DNA of 64,000 nt from Pseudo-nitzschia pungens. Lineage: Eukaryota > Bacillariophyta > Bacillariophyceae > Bacillariales > Bacillariaceae. The notes beneath the pieces were generated by a model. The model did not search any database, was not told where the DNA came from, and was given only the letters and a program-made list of their open reading frames with translations. The stretch's first letter is position 1, and the number at the start of each line of letters is the position of its first letter. The DNA lies in contig CM074758.1 of NCBI GenBank assembly GCA_037355855.1, forward strand, positions 7,971,001 through 8,035,000, given 5' to 3'. The position numbers and the translations under genes are program-made. This document shows, one piece after another, positions 29,890 through 42,200 of this stretch.

Positions 29890-30430
29890 AACTACTAAAC
29901 TATAGAAAAATGACTTACCTAAATTAAGAAATGGAATATTTCCACCATTCCAGTGCCAATAGTCCTCACCCTATGTGCCATACCCCGGGTCTACTAGTGA
30001 ATAGAATAGTAGTGATATGCAAATTGTGAGAGCTATCAGTTAGGCTATTGCTATTGCTTCCGATACTTTGCAAGTCTCCCACAATTTAGTGATACAGAGA
30101 CTCGCTAATCGTATTCCAATGACGAGTGGACTCGTGACTGTATTCCGGTGCACGGCACTATGTTTGCTTGGGACTATGAAAAAAGTCTGAGTGAGAAAGA
30201 CCTGATAGTTTGGATGTCACATCTATTTAATGCACATTTCCTCCAGTACTGGCATATCTCACTAGAAAATAGACATAATGACCTATATAAATTAAGAAAC
30301 GGAATGTCTCTGCCATTCCAGCGCCAATAGTCCTCACCCTATGTATGCTTGGGACTATGAAAAAAGTCCGAGTCAAAAAGACCTGATAGTTTGGATGTCA
30401 CATCTATTTGATGTACTTTGGAATGGTACT
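29890..30430 (+). repeat. Tandem duplication of about 165 bp, one copy split by a solo LTR
   Basis: 29,895-29,975 plus 30,163-30,235 match 30,265-30,425. Landmarks are AAATTAAGAAA, CCATTCCAG[TC]GCCAATAG, TCCTCACCCTATG, TGCTTGGGACTATGAAAAAA and GACCTGATAGTTTGGATGTC. The second unit shows the undisturbed site CCCTATGTATGC, confirming where the LTR entered. Confidence 0.85.
29976..30157 (-). repeat. Solo LTR related to gypsy-1
   Basis: 182 bp, TGCCATACCCCGGG to GTGCACGGCA, the complement of a diverged gypsy-1 LTR. It is flanked by the 5-bp duplication CTATG (29,971-29,975 and 30,158-30,162). With no internal region, it arose by recombination between the LTRs of a full element. Confidence 0.9.
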
Positions 30431-30653
30431 GGATGGTAGGGCCCTCCAATAGGATAGATATGTATCATACTAGTTACATACCTTAGCTCTGAACAGACAA
30501 ATACCATGTTAGAAGATCTACAAGATGCTAACTGAACAGGATGCTAAGCAGGATGCTCGGCCCTTCTAGTAGAATTTGTACCAGATCTACAGACCCTATC
30601 TCTTATCAGACCAATATAATAACTATTCAGTGTGCTAACTGATATACCGAATA

Positions 30654-31166
30654 GTGTTTTGCTTTGCTTGCTGCTTTCTTGCTTGCTGCTTTGTTTGTTG
30701 CTTTGTTTGTTGCTTTATTTCTTGTTGCTTTGGTTGCTGCTTTGGTTGCTGCTTTGTTTGCTGCTTTGGTTGCTGCTTTGTTTGCTGCTTTGTTTGCTGC
30801 TTTGTTTGCTGCTTTGCTTGCTGCTTTGCTTGCTGCTTTGCTTGCTGCTTTGCTTGCTGCTTTGCTTGCTGCTTTGCTTGCTGCTTTGCTTAGTGTTTTG
30901 CTTGCTGCTTTGCTCAGTGTTTTGCTTGCTGCTTTGCTTAGTGTTTTGCTTAGTGTTTTGCTTAGTGTTTTGCTTAGTGCTTTGCTTAGTGTTTTGCTTA
31001 GTGTTTTGCTTAGTGTTTTGCTTAGTGCTTTGCTTAGTGCTTTGCTTAGTGCTTTGCTTGGTGCTTTGCTTGGTGCTTTGCTTGGTGCTTTGCTTGGTGC
31101 TTTGCTTGGTGCTTTGCTTGGTGCTTTGCTTGGTGCTTTGCTTGATGCTTTGCTTGATGTTTTGCT
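30654..31166 (+). repeat. 12-bp minisatellite (TTTGCTTGCTGC-type)
   Basis: About 43 units in ordered blocks: TTTGTTTGCTGC, then TTTGCTTGCTGC, then TTTGCTTAGTGT/C, then TTTGCTTGGTGC, then GATGC/T. The gypsy-2 LTR begins directly after it at 31,167, so the array was probably the target site. Frames open on both strands (for example the Lys-Gln-Ser-Thr repeats on -) are consequences of the 12-bp period. Confidence 0.9.
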
Positions 31167-31492
31167 TGTTACGGTCTAGAGTAGAAATTCGGAGTGGTAT
31201 GAATAATTGTGAATGTTTAGATACTTTACGAGATATTGTTACGTGAATTGAGAATGGAGACATATAAAATTTCGAGGTCGCGAGCATAGCCACACTTTGG
31301 CATGCTCTGCCATAAATGTTGGTTCACTGTCGGTTCCCACGATTAGGCATATATCCTAATCTGGGACTCGACCATAATAGTTAGAACATCTATCAAAATG
31401 TATTCATGACTGAGGATATAATATTCGATTCCCATATGGGATTCGCTTAATTATTCAGTCGTGGCTTGAGCTAGCTACGCTAGCCCGTCACA
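31167..31492 (-). repeat. 3' LTR of gypsy-2
   Basis: On - it runs from TGTGACGGGCTAGC (at 31,492) to AGACCGTAACA (at 31,167), 326 bp. Ends carry the imperfect inverted TGTNACGG/CCGTNACA. A G-rich stretch (ATGGGGCAC) lies just inside as a possible polypurine tract. The 5' LTR lies beyond the window, so the boundary is inferred from these ends and the minisatellite edge. Confidence 0.65.
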
Positions 31493-31522
31493 TAGTGCCC
31501 CATGATTAACCGAATTCCATAG

Positions 31523-34500
31523 TTAAGCTGACCAATGGATTGCTGAGTCGTCGGAGTTGGAACTGTCCGTTGGTTCCTTATAAGGGGTTAGCTTTCGGAC
31601 GTTGACTGTTTCAACGATCGATGGAGTCTTCTGGATCTTAACGGTGCCGTTATCGTGTACTTGGGCAATAGTGAATGGTCCTGTCTTGCGAGGCTGTAGC
31701 TTGTCTGGATCGGGCTCTTGTATCCATACCTTCTCGTTGGGTTGAAAGGTATGTTCCTTGCGCTTGGCATTATCCCTGAGTAGAGCCTTGTTAATGCCCT
31801 GCTGTCTTAGCTGCTGCAGAGCCAACAGGTTCGCAGTCAGTGGTAGGTCTATCAGCATATCCCGGTTGAATACAAGGGATCCCGGGGATGCCTGTAAGGC
31901 AGCATTAACAGCGCATCTGGAGGCATGCATACAAGTAGAAAGGGCATTGTCCATGAGCTGACTGGCTCTGGTATTTGCTTGTGGAGGATTAACATGTACC
32001 AGGACACGAAGGATATCAGCAACTGTGTGATGGACACGCTCGCATATGGCGTTCGACTGGGGGTTCTTCACTGTTGTAGGGACTGAGTGAATTCCATACT
32101 GCTTGAGGGTTGTCTGGAATTCAGCCCCTAGAAACTCACCACCATTATCATGGACACACCTGATAGGTCTTGGATATCTTGAAAGCCAGCAGTTCTTGAA
32201 TTGATCTGATACATGCTGAGAGGACTTGTCTCTGATTCTGATGATTTCGAGGAGATTGGTGACTGGATCAATACAGGTTAGGGCTTTGAAGTTATAGTTC
32301 TTGCCCTGGGCTGTAATCTTCCAGGGGCCGATGAGATCGACGTGTACTTCATGGAATGGGGATAGTGGAGCTTCTTTTGGTGGCAATTTGCCATATTGGG
32401 AGTTCTGGTTCTTGTATTTGATGCAATGATCTGGGCATACATAGGACTTGCATAAATTGGTTAGGTTATCAGCATAGAATCGGGCTGATATAGTCTGTTG
32501 TAATCTGGTGGATCCACAATAACCCAACAGGAGATGGTACCATTTGATGGTATCATTAATAAGAGATGATTCGCCAGCATTCAGGATTGGATTGGTTTGC
32601 GTAACAAAGTATCTTGTTGCCTTCTAATTCTTGATAGAAGAAGGCTTTGGATTAAATCTTGAACTTGATGGTTGGATCCTTTTGTTGATGAAGGTATATA
32701 TTTGAGTAGTTCACCGGGCATTCCACATCTTGACTGTTAGGTAGGTTGATCAGACACAATTTGCGCATCGCGCATTTTGTCCGACGTTCCGATGTTCCAG
32801 TACTAAAAATACGTAGATTTCTACACAACTTTACCATGCGATATCTCGCTCCCTTTTACACCACCAATCACAACCCCAGGACCTACATGTATTAACCAAG
32901 ACCTGCGCTCTTTGTTTCTGCTATTGGTTCAGTTGCTGGCTGCTTCTTTTGGTTGATTTGGTTGCCAATTCACCACTCGGCCGATCGATCCGCAGCAACA
33001 ACCAAAACAAAACCGACACCTAATTTTCTACAGCACCTCCAGTACCGATTCTACAGCGATTCGAAAATACTTCTACTACGTAATACTGTTGCCGTCTTAC
33101 TGTTGCCGTCTGTACTGCTTCGATCTGTTTCCAAGCTCCACCCTCAAGGCCCTTAAGTATATATTATACTTAATGTTCTACATTGTTTCCAAGCTTCCTA
33201 AGTGATTTCCACTTAACGTTCTACATTCTTCAAGGTTCCTTGCTAAGTCCCCTAAGTCTTTTCAAGGTGTAGTTCACGAACAGCCCCTTCCACTGTAGGT
33301 ATATTTCTACAAGAAATTCCAGCTGTCATCTGTTTTCAAGTCCATTGCCCTGCTGGACCATATGTGTTTTCGCTTATGGTCCTACTGTTTCTTGACCCAA
33401 GCCCCAAAGCCGCTAAGTACAGTTTGCTTAAGGCTCCACCACCTACATAACCCTCTCAGGTGTACTGTATAAATGTCATCTGTTTCCAAGTCTACTGCCC
33501 TGATGGACCCTAAGTGTTTTCGCTTATGGTCCTACTGTTTCCTGACCCAAGCCCTAAAGCCACTAAGTACAGTTTGCTTAAGGCTCCCCTACCTACATAT
33601 ACCTCTCAGATGCATTCTTCAACTGTCATCTGTTTTCAAGTCTACTGCCCTGATGGACCATAAGTGTTTTCGCTTATGGTCCTACTGTTTCCTTACCCAA
33701 GCCCCAAAGCCGCTAAGTACAGCTTGCTTAAGGCTCTCCTACCTACATATACCTCTCAGATGCATTCTTCAACTGTCATCTGTTTTCAAGTCTACTGCCC
33801 TGCTGGACCATAAGTGTTTTCGCTTATGGTCCTACTATTTCCTGACCCAAGCCCCAAAGCCGCTAAGTACAGCTTGCTTAAGGCTCTCCTACCTACATAT
33901 ACCTCTCAGATGCATTCTTCAACTGTCATCTGTTTTCAAGTCTACTGCCCTGCTGGACCATAAGTGTTCTCACTTAAGGTCCTACTATTTCCTGACCCAA
34001 GCCCCAAAGCCGCTAAGTACAGCTTGCTTAAGGCTCTCCTACCTACATAACCCTCTCAGATGCACACTTCAACTGTCATCTGTTTTCAAGTCTACTGCCC
34101 TGATAGTCCATAATTGTTTTTGATTATGGACCTACTGTTTTTATGACCCAAGCCCCAAAGCTGCTAAGTACATGTTACTTAACGCACCACCACCTACATA
34201 TACCCCTCCAGTTCACAGTACAGCAGAGACCTGTTTTCAAGCCTACAGCCCTGATGGTCCATAAGTGTTTTCACTTAAAGGCCCTGTTTCCAAGCTACTA
34301 CAGGAGAGCAAGTTCAAGTTCGAACAGAAGGCCAGCTGTTACGAATTTGAATTTGGTAGTAGGCTCCACCGCCTCTACGTGTCTCCTACTACAAAGTTCG
34401 AACAGAAGGACAGCTGTTACGAATTTGGTAGTAGGCTCCGTACTATATGTACCATACAGTGGTAAGGAATGTGTTTGGGGCACTCGCATTACTGATGCTG

Positions 34501-35789
34501 CAATACAGCATGCAGAGACCAGTTTTGCTTGCGTCAGCTGACCACTTGCATTACAGATACTATGTATCTAGGCAAGGGTTTTGCTTGTGTCAGCTGACCA
34601 CTCCAAGCATCACTGATGCTGTACAGTGGCATTCAAGGGACAGTTTTGCTTGTGTTTTCCCTTTCACGTTCTTGTTACCCCGTCTCCTGTACGCTTTGCA
34701 ACAGCTGTGTCTGTTGTGCTCTGGACTGGTTCGTTTTTTTCCTGTTTCTTACCAAGGTTCGTTTGCAAAATAGCCGTCTTTACAACCTGGGGCCTATTCC
34801 CCATGGTTGAGGCGGCGCGTCGTTCTACAACTTGGGGCCTAACCTCTCTTCGATTGAGGCGACGATAAAGTCTGGTTACAGACTGAGTAGCTTTTAACCA
34901 CCTTCGGTGGATTTTCCTACTTAAATAAGTATATTATTATTAGGTAGGTTGATCAGACATTCATTGTTCAGCAAACAGGAGTATAACTCCTGATCTGCGT
35001 CATTGCATAAGTGCTGAAATAGATTCGGGAACTCCGATAGGAACAGTTCTTCATCTTGCTTGGGGACTTCAAGTTTCAGAAAATCAATAAGAGTGCCCTT
35101 GGAGAGGGCTTCCTTCCCTTCAGTAGGTGGATCCATCCGGGGGAGCCTGGAGAAGGCATCAGCAAGAACATTCTTCTTGCCTGGTACATAGGTGAGGTTG
35201 ACACCGAATTCTTCGAGGAATAGTCGCCACCGGAGGACTCGTTGGACTGAAAGCGTGCGGAAGGTGAGATTCTTATGGTCAGTGTATACATTGATAACAC
35301 CACCAAGTAGCATTTTTCGGTACTCTTTGCAGCAGAGTACAATTGCTAGGAGTTCTTTCTCCATAGTAGTATAGTTCTTTTGGGCATCAGATAATTTCTT
35401 GGACCAGTAGGCTATGGGCTTGCCATCTTGGAGTATAGCAGCACCCAGCTGTAGGTCTGAGGCATCAGTGTACAGTTCAAAGGGCTTGTTAAGGTCTGGA
35501 TAGGTGTTCAGCGCATCCGCTGCCACCATAGCTTTCATTTCTTGAAAGGCTTTGTCTTGAGCAGGACCCCAAGTGAAAGCTGAAGGAGCTTTCCTTTGCT
35601 TGCCTTTGATGGCAGCTGCTTGAGGAGTTTTCTTGGGGGTCCCTGTTATGTTAAATAGAGGAGCTAGGACATGAGATCTGCGAGGCCACATATCTCTGTA
35701 GTATCCTACTGCGCCGAGGAAGGACTTGACTTGAGTCACAGTTCGTGGTCGGTCCATATGGAGGATAGCTTCTATCTTCTTCCTCCATA
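31523..35789 (-). pseudogene. pol: gypsy-2 Pol fragment: RT end, RNase H, integrase
   Basis: Two - strand pieces. 35,789-34,960 encodes the end of RT (F-L-G-A-V-G-Y-Y-R-D-M) and RNase H (Y-T-D-A-S-D, M-E-K-E-L, Y-T-D-H-K-N-L). It continues through the target duplication at 32,756 into the integrase. Catalytic D, D and E are present in V-D-L-I-G-P, H-D-N-G-G-E-F and C-E-R-V-H-H. Lesions are an in-frame TAA at 32,652-32,654, a frame change near 32,620, and Tyr where the second zinc-binding His is expected (L-L-L-G-Y). A GPF-type tail precedes the stop near 31,523. Gag and the RT core would lie beyond LINE A, outside the window. It is clearly older than gypsy-1. Confidence 0.85.
32757..34939 (+). 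mobile_element. Non-autonomous LINE-partner element, copy 3
   Basis: 2,183 bp, flanked by the 20-bp direct repeat TTAGGTAGGTTGATCAGACA (32,737-32,756 and 34,940-34,959). It is nearly identical to copy 1 over its whole length except for one extra 150-bp unit (six: 33,323 to 34,073 and on). It carries the same 3' hairpins and a TATTATTAT tail. It lies opposite to the gypsy-2 gene it interrupts. Its closeness to copy 1, in a different locus, shows recent activity. Confidence 0.92.
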
Positions 35790-37060
35790 CAATTTTCGCA
35801 TCGCGCATTTTGTCCGACGTTCCGATGTTCCAGTACTTAAAACACGTAGATTTCTACACAACTTTCCCCTTTGATATCTCACTCACTTCTAAAGCTCCTA
35901 CAACAAAACCAAGCACCACACCTATTAACAGAGACCTCCCCTATCTGATTCTGCTGTTTGTTTGGCTGCTCAGTGCTCCCTTTGGTTGCTTTGGTTGCTT
36001 GTTTCCGTGTCGGTCGATCGGCAGCAACAAGCTTCGGCAACAACACAACACATAATTTTCTACAGAGCTTCTAGTACTAATTTCTACAGCTGATTCTGTT
36101 TCGCTTCTGAGCTCGGTTTGTTTTTCGATCTGTTTTCAAGCCATCCTCTTATTTAACGCTATACAGTCTTCCAAGCCCCTTAAGTGATACCCACTTAACG
36201 TTCTACATTCTTCAAGGTCGAACCCACTTAACGTTCTACATTCTTCAAGATTGAACACATATACACCCCCTTTTCTAGAAGGTTCCTACTCGCTGATCCA
36301 TAAGTATTTGCAAGTTCACGCAAGCATATCTTCCAGTTTCCTCCCTCTTTTCAAGCCAATAGCCCCCCTGCTCTTCTAAGTGCCTGTCATTTAAGAGCTA
36401 CCCTGTTTCCTAGTCAAGCCCCCCAGTCCCTAAGTGTTTTCGCTTAAGGCTCCCCCTACTATACCTGTTTTCAAGCCAAGACCAACCGATCACTAAGTAC
36501 CTCCTACTTATTGCATTCTTGTTTCCAAGACTACAGCTACTATCGCCCCTTGTTTTCAAGACTACAAGTCCCTAAGTGTTCGCGAGTTCCCTGTTCCATA
36601 AGTGTTTTCGCTCTTAAGCAACTCCAATTTGAACTTCAAGTTCGACACTGTTTTCAAGACACAAGCCTCCCCTCTGGTCCCTAGGTGTTTCTACTAAAGC
36701 CCCTGTTTTCAAGCAAGCAGCTTCCCTGGTCCCTAAGTGTGTCGCTCAAGGTATTTGTTTTCAAGCCAATTGCCCCCCGGATACTGTTTCCACTGCTTCC
36801 CTGGTCCCTAAGTGTCTCGCTCAAGGTCCCTGTTTTCAAGCCAATTGCCCCTGGATACTGTTTCCACTTATAAGTACTTGCGAGTTTGAACTTCAAGTTC
36901 CCTCCTGAGCCTTTTAAGTGTGCCCTGCCATTGATATCCCCCGGTCCCTAAGTGTTCCTACTAAAGCCCCTGTTTTCAAGCAAGCAGCGTCCCTAATACC
37001 AGGCCTTTGATACAAGCCAGTTGTCGGTGGTTGGTTTCTACAGTCTTTTTCTACAGTCTG
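35790..37060 (+). other. LINE A 5' UTR with hairpin series
   Basis: No coding sequence. Many short stem-loops of the type TTAAGTG-ATACC-CACTTAA (36,180-36,198) or CCCTAAG-TGTTTTCG-CTTAAGG (near 36,435) recur every 30-80 bp, often separated by TGTTTTCAAGCC. The corresponding region of LINE C (47,402-48,650) and of LINE B on - is homologous, with small changes mainly in loops (ATACC versus ATATC). It is also homologous to the leader of the non-autonomous copies. Confidence 0.8.
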
Positions 37061-37279
37061 TTTGGTTTCTACAGTCTGTTTCTACAGTCTGTTTCTACAC
37101 GATTTGCAGTGGTCTACCGGAGTTTCTAAATTCTGTAACTCCAGAACACCTCTGTGGGTTTCGAGCGTGACTCTTCTGGTAGTGCTCCAGTCTTTTCTTT
37201 TGGTTCCCCTGGAATTTTTCCTTGTTCAGACCAACATTGGACCTGTTGTTGCTGCTGTACCCTGTTTCCCAGCATATAA

Positions 37280-38770
37280 CCTATCACTCAACTGGTGCTT
37301 CTACTGCCCCGGCATTTGTCATCATCAGGCATTTCTGCACCAAGGTGGCGTGTCTGCTGTTTCTTCTGCACTCCACTCGAGGTTTTCTACTGTTGAATTG
37401 CCCTCAACTGGTGCTTCTCCTGCCCCGGTTTTGCTCTCAACCGGTGCCTCTCCTGCCCCGGCCTTTGTCATCACCTGGCACTTGCACATCCAAGCGGCGT
37501 GTCTGCTGTTGGTCCAACACCCAATTGCTTGCTTTTCAGTTGTTGCTTTACTCTCAACCGGTGCTTCTCCTGCCCCGGCCTTTGCCCTCAATCGGTGCTT
37601 CACCTGCTCCGGCCTTTGTCATCACCTGGCACTTGCACATCCAAGAGGCGTGTCTGCTGTTGGTCCAACACCCAATTGCCTGCTTTTCAGTTGTTGCTTT
37701 GCCCTCACCTGGTGCTTCTCCTGCCCCGGCCTTTGTCTTCAACCGGTGCCTCTCCTGTCCCGGCCTTTGTCATCACCTGGCCCTTGCACATCCAAGAGGC
37801 GTGTCTGCTGTTGGTCCAACACCCAATTGCCTGCTTTTCGGTTGTTGCTTTGCTCTCAACCGGTGCTTCTCCTTCCCCGGCCTTTGTCCTCAACCGGTGC
37901 TTCTCCTGCCCCGGCCTTTGTCATCACCTGGCACTTGCACATCCAAGAGGCGTGTCTGCTGTCGGTCCACCATCCAACTGTTTGCTTTTCAGCTGCTGTT
38001 TGCTCTCAATCGGTGCTTCTCCTGCCCCGGCCTTTGTACTCAACCGGTGCTTCTCCATTCAAGCGCGGCGTTTCAGTTGGTGATCCTGCACTCCACTGGA
38101 GGTTTTCTGCTGTTGAGTTGCCCTCCACCGGTGCTCCTCCTGCCCCGGCCTTTGCCCTCAACCGGTGCTTCACCTGCTCCGGCCTTTGTCATCACCTGGC
38201 ACTTGCACATCCCCGAGGCGTGTCTGCTGTTGGTCCAACACCCAATTGCCTGCTTTTCCGTTGTTGCTTTGCCCTCACCTGGTGCTTCTCCTGCCCCGGC
38301 CTTTGTCTTCAACCGGTGCCTCTCCTGTCCCGGCCTTTGTACTCAACCGGTGCTTCTCCATTCAAGCGCGGCGTTTCAGTTGGTGCTCCTGCACTCCACT
38401 GGAGGTTTTCTGCTGTTGATTTGCCCTCAACCGGTGCTTCTCCTGCCCCGGCCTTTGTCCTCAACCGGTGCTTCTCCTGTCCCGGCCTTTGTCATCACCT
38501 GGCACTTGCACACCCAAGAGGCGTGTCTGCTGTTGGTCCAACACCCAATTGCCTGCTTTTCCGTTGTTGCTTTGATCTCAACCGGTGCTTCTCCTGCCCC
38601 GGCCATTGTCATCAACCGGTGCTTCTCCTGCCCCGGCCTTTGTACTCAACCGGTGCTTCTCCATTCAAGCGCGGCGTTTCAGTTGGTGCTCCTGCACTCC
38701 ACTGGAGGTTTTCTGCCGTTGATTTGCCCTCCACCGGTGCTTCTCCTGCCCCGGCATTTGTCATCTGCCC
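37280..38770 (+). repeat. VNTR of LINE A upstream of ORF1
   Basis: Composite tandem repeat. A 30-bp module (CAACCGGTGCTTCTCCTGCC, then CCGGCCTTTGT) alternates with a longer module (CATCACCTGGCACTTGCACA, GAGGCGTGTCTGCTG, GGTCCAACACCCAATTGCCT), giving a larger period of about 150 bp (37,513, 37,663, 37,814). The ORF1 frame stays open through it (37,062 to 38,902), so an N-terminally extended product is possible, though LINE C has a stop in that position. Confidence 0.85.
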
Positions 38771-39201
38771 TCAGTGCTCCACTTCTGGTACAATGCCTCC
38801 CCCTCCCACTAAGGGGTGGCCCACCTCCCAAACAGCTTCCCGGAAGAAAAGATCTTCCACGCCTCCTTCTTCTGCTAGGTCTGCCTCTGGGACTCGGTCT
38901 AATAATAATAATATACGTATTTAAATAACTTTAATCACCAAAGGTGAAACTAAATTACTCAGTCTGTAACCAGACTTTAACGTCGCCTCCATCATAGAGT
39001 CAGGACCCCAAGTGGCAGAACGACAAATTTTCAAACAAACCTTGAACATCAAGCAGGGAAAAGGACAAACAAGTCCCACAAAATAGGGACTTGAGAGAAA
39101 GTGAAATGGGAATGAAGATATTGGGATAAGATCCAGTATCAAAAGGGATGGGACAGGATAAGAAGCAGGAACAGAAGACAAAACCAAGGTACAAAGTGTA
39201 A

Positions 39202-42200
39202 TCAACCCTGAGGTCCAGTAAGCCAGGCTCTGAGAAGAGCAGCCTCTTGTTGGTATGGCTGCACTGGTGGGACAGGCGCTGCATACTGCTTCCTTGCAAG
39301 GTGGATGGTTGCAAGCCACTGCCGCTTGGCAGTCAGGGTGTAACCTTGTAGGACGTGGAAAGGGGTTTGTAACAGGGAGTGTGACTGGGGAAGTGCACCA
39401 GCTGCACCAACTGCCAATTCTGAAGTGATGGAAGCATCAAGAGATTGGTGTTGTTCAGCATCAAGGGTACCCCCAGGACCATGGAGTCGTTCATTCCTAT
39501 AAGTCCAAAGATCCCAGGAGGTTAGAAAGAACTGATGGATGACAGCTGTAGCCCAACGTTTGGGAGAGCGCTTGCTTCCAATGTGGGAGTAGTAGTCAGC
39601 CTGAATTTGGTACCAGCGAGGAGACCACCTACCAAGAAGCCAGTTGTGCCAGCCAATAGTCCTCTGTGCCCTGACAGCAGACGCAATTGCAAGTGAGTAG
39701 GATGATGGATAAATGGTCTGGCCCTTCCGAACTCTGGTGAGAAGATCCACAATGGCAACAACCAATGATGGATCAGTTTGTTCAACTTCAAGCCTCTTCT
39801 GCAGTGGTCCCTTGAAAGCTGACACACTGTGCTGTACTGCCCCAGTGTCCTTGCAGGAGAGCACATGAGAAACCTTCTCGTTGTCTGCATCACACAATGG
39901 GCACCGGGAGTGATCCTGATACTGGTAGTGAAGTAGTTGGTTGCCAACACCAATGCATCCAGAAGCAAATTTGACAAACCACCGTTGCATGCCAGGAGGT
40001 AATCGCTTGAAGGCAGACAGATGGGCACACCAATGGATGGAACTCAAAACAGGTTGTGGAATGGGAATATCATGGTGGGTCTGCCAGTATTTAAGAAGAG
40101 GAGGACCAGAAATGGCAACATGCAGAGCATTCTGATCAAACCTTGAACACTTGCATCCATGGAGAGAAAATGCCCAAGGCTCAAACACAAGTCTGGGATA
40201 GTGATGGGCCGAAGCTCTATGAACAGAGAGAAAGGCCTTTGCCATGCTGTCAACCTGATGATTGCGAAGGGCCCACCAATCAAGAAAGATTCCAGCTTGA
40301 TGGCCCTGAACCCACTGAAAGTGCACAGAGATTGGCAGGGCAGAAATCATGTTTCTGATGACATAAACATAATCAAAAGACTTCTGGGAAATAACCAAAG
40401 GCCAAGATCCCTGAGCCTGTTTGAGAGCTGTGTCACCATCCAGAGCAATAGTGATAGAGCCAGAAGCAATATCAAAAAGATTCACCAGAGCAGTGCAACA
40501 GGTGAGAACTCCAATGATACCCGCCAGTTCACTCCTGTAGGATGACTGATCCTCAGGGGATCCACTGACAAAATTACAGCCAGTGAGGAACAATGAAGCA
40601 GTCTTGGTGGAGGTATTGGGTGACAGGATGAAAGCAGAAGTTCCTCTGAGAAGGTCCGGATCAAATGACCCATCACAGACAGCACTGGCAATACCACTCT
40701 GGATAGCATCAACAAGGTGTTGACAGCCAGCCTGTGGTAGAGAATATTTGTGGAGAAGTACCCTTGGAGACTCACAGAGTGCATCAAAGGCATCTACTGG
40801 GGAGTCTGGAAGAGAATCATATGGATTGTACTCCAGAGGATCCATGTCAGGAGGTTCGGAAACAAAGGCTGAGGACCCAACCACTCGAACAACTTGGCCA
40901 CAGATAACAGGGCAGACAAGCACATCAGCGCAGGCTGGTTTGTCAGAAAGGAGTTCAGCAGTGACCCTGTATCTGCCCCTGCCCTGGGAGGTGCTCACAG
41001 TCCAGCCAGTAGAAGTTTTGAAGAATATTCTGTTGGTGGATGGAGACAAAAACCAAGGCCAAAGAGAAGCTGTCTGGGGAGAGAGCCAAGGCCCAAGATG
41101 AAAAGAAGGAGCTAGTGCCCTGGCTGCAGGGGGTGGACAAGGGGGAAGAAAGCAGGTCTGAAGTGCCTGAGTCCAAAAGCGCTTTGCTGCTGGTGGCCAA
41201 GATGGAGGACATCTCGGCCAGTCAAGATGATCCCTCAAGTGATTGGAGGATGTCAGCTGGAAAGCCATGGGAGAGAGTCTCTTCCCATCTGGAGTACAAA
41301 TGTCAGCAAGGGAGATAGCCTTGAGTGACATGCGCATGTGATTCAAGAGGGACAAGTCAGCACCTCTGAAGCCAGCGTTGACAAAGGCTTGCATGAGATA
41401 GCAGTCATTGGAACGTAGCAGGGGAAGATCTGGGAAGTCTTCAAACAAGCTCACAGGGTGAACAGAGAAAAACTTCCACACATGTTTGTACCAGCAAGGA
41501 GTGACGTAGGAAGCAAAAGGATGATATGGTGTGACACCAAGATGGAGAGGAATGCCAAGTTCGAGCCGTAGAGACTCAGCAGTTAGCCTGAGAATCCTAC
41601 CAGTTTGGGAGGACCTGACAGATTCCTGAAAGAGGGTGGCAATATGACTGAACTCTTGGAGGAGGTAGGGGTGAATGAAACCAAAGCCTTGATAGAGGGA
41701 AGGACCATAGAATACATGTCTGGGAAATGTCCGTGACATCCCTGCTTTATTCAGCACAGGAACAAGAGCTGGGTGAATTATCTTAGTCCAAGTGGCCTCA
41801 TCAAGTTGCGTGACAGGCATGGGGTATTCAACAGACTTCATGAAAGAATACTTGAATGTGTAGAGGGATGCCCTCTTCTCACACTTGGAAGCCTTGAGCT
41901 GAGAGCCAAAAGACTGAGACTGTGACTTCATGTGAGCAATCTGTGCTTCCTCATTGCCATCCATGGAGATAAAAACCCCAAGGGTCTTGTCAGCATGGTC
42001 AACTTCAAAACGATCCAGGGTAGCGCGATTGCCATTCTTATCAGCAACAGAGAAGTCACCGGGCATGTCAGCAATGGAGCGATAGTCCCAACCGGATCCA
42101 TTCCATTTGAAATCAATCAAATAACAGAAAGATTTGGCAGGTTCAATCGCACCACCAGTGGCAATAATCCCACCAGCCCATCGGTCAAGAGCTTCCTGAA

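Noticed and set aside
30632..31293. Lys-Gln-Ser-Thr repeat protein on - and Leu/Cys-rich repeat on +
   Set aside because: They are produced by the 12-bp minisatellite, with no non-repetitive protein sequence attached.
35790..35840. HDV-like or hammerhead ribozyme at the LINE 5' end
   Set aside because: I tried pairing the first 60 bases (also at 47,402 and 10,186) and found no convincing pseudoknot or conserved catalytic core. A descriptor search of the first 200 bases would settle it.
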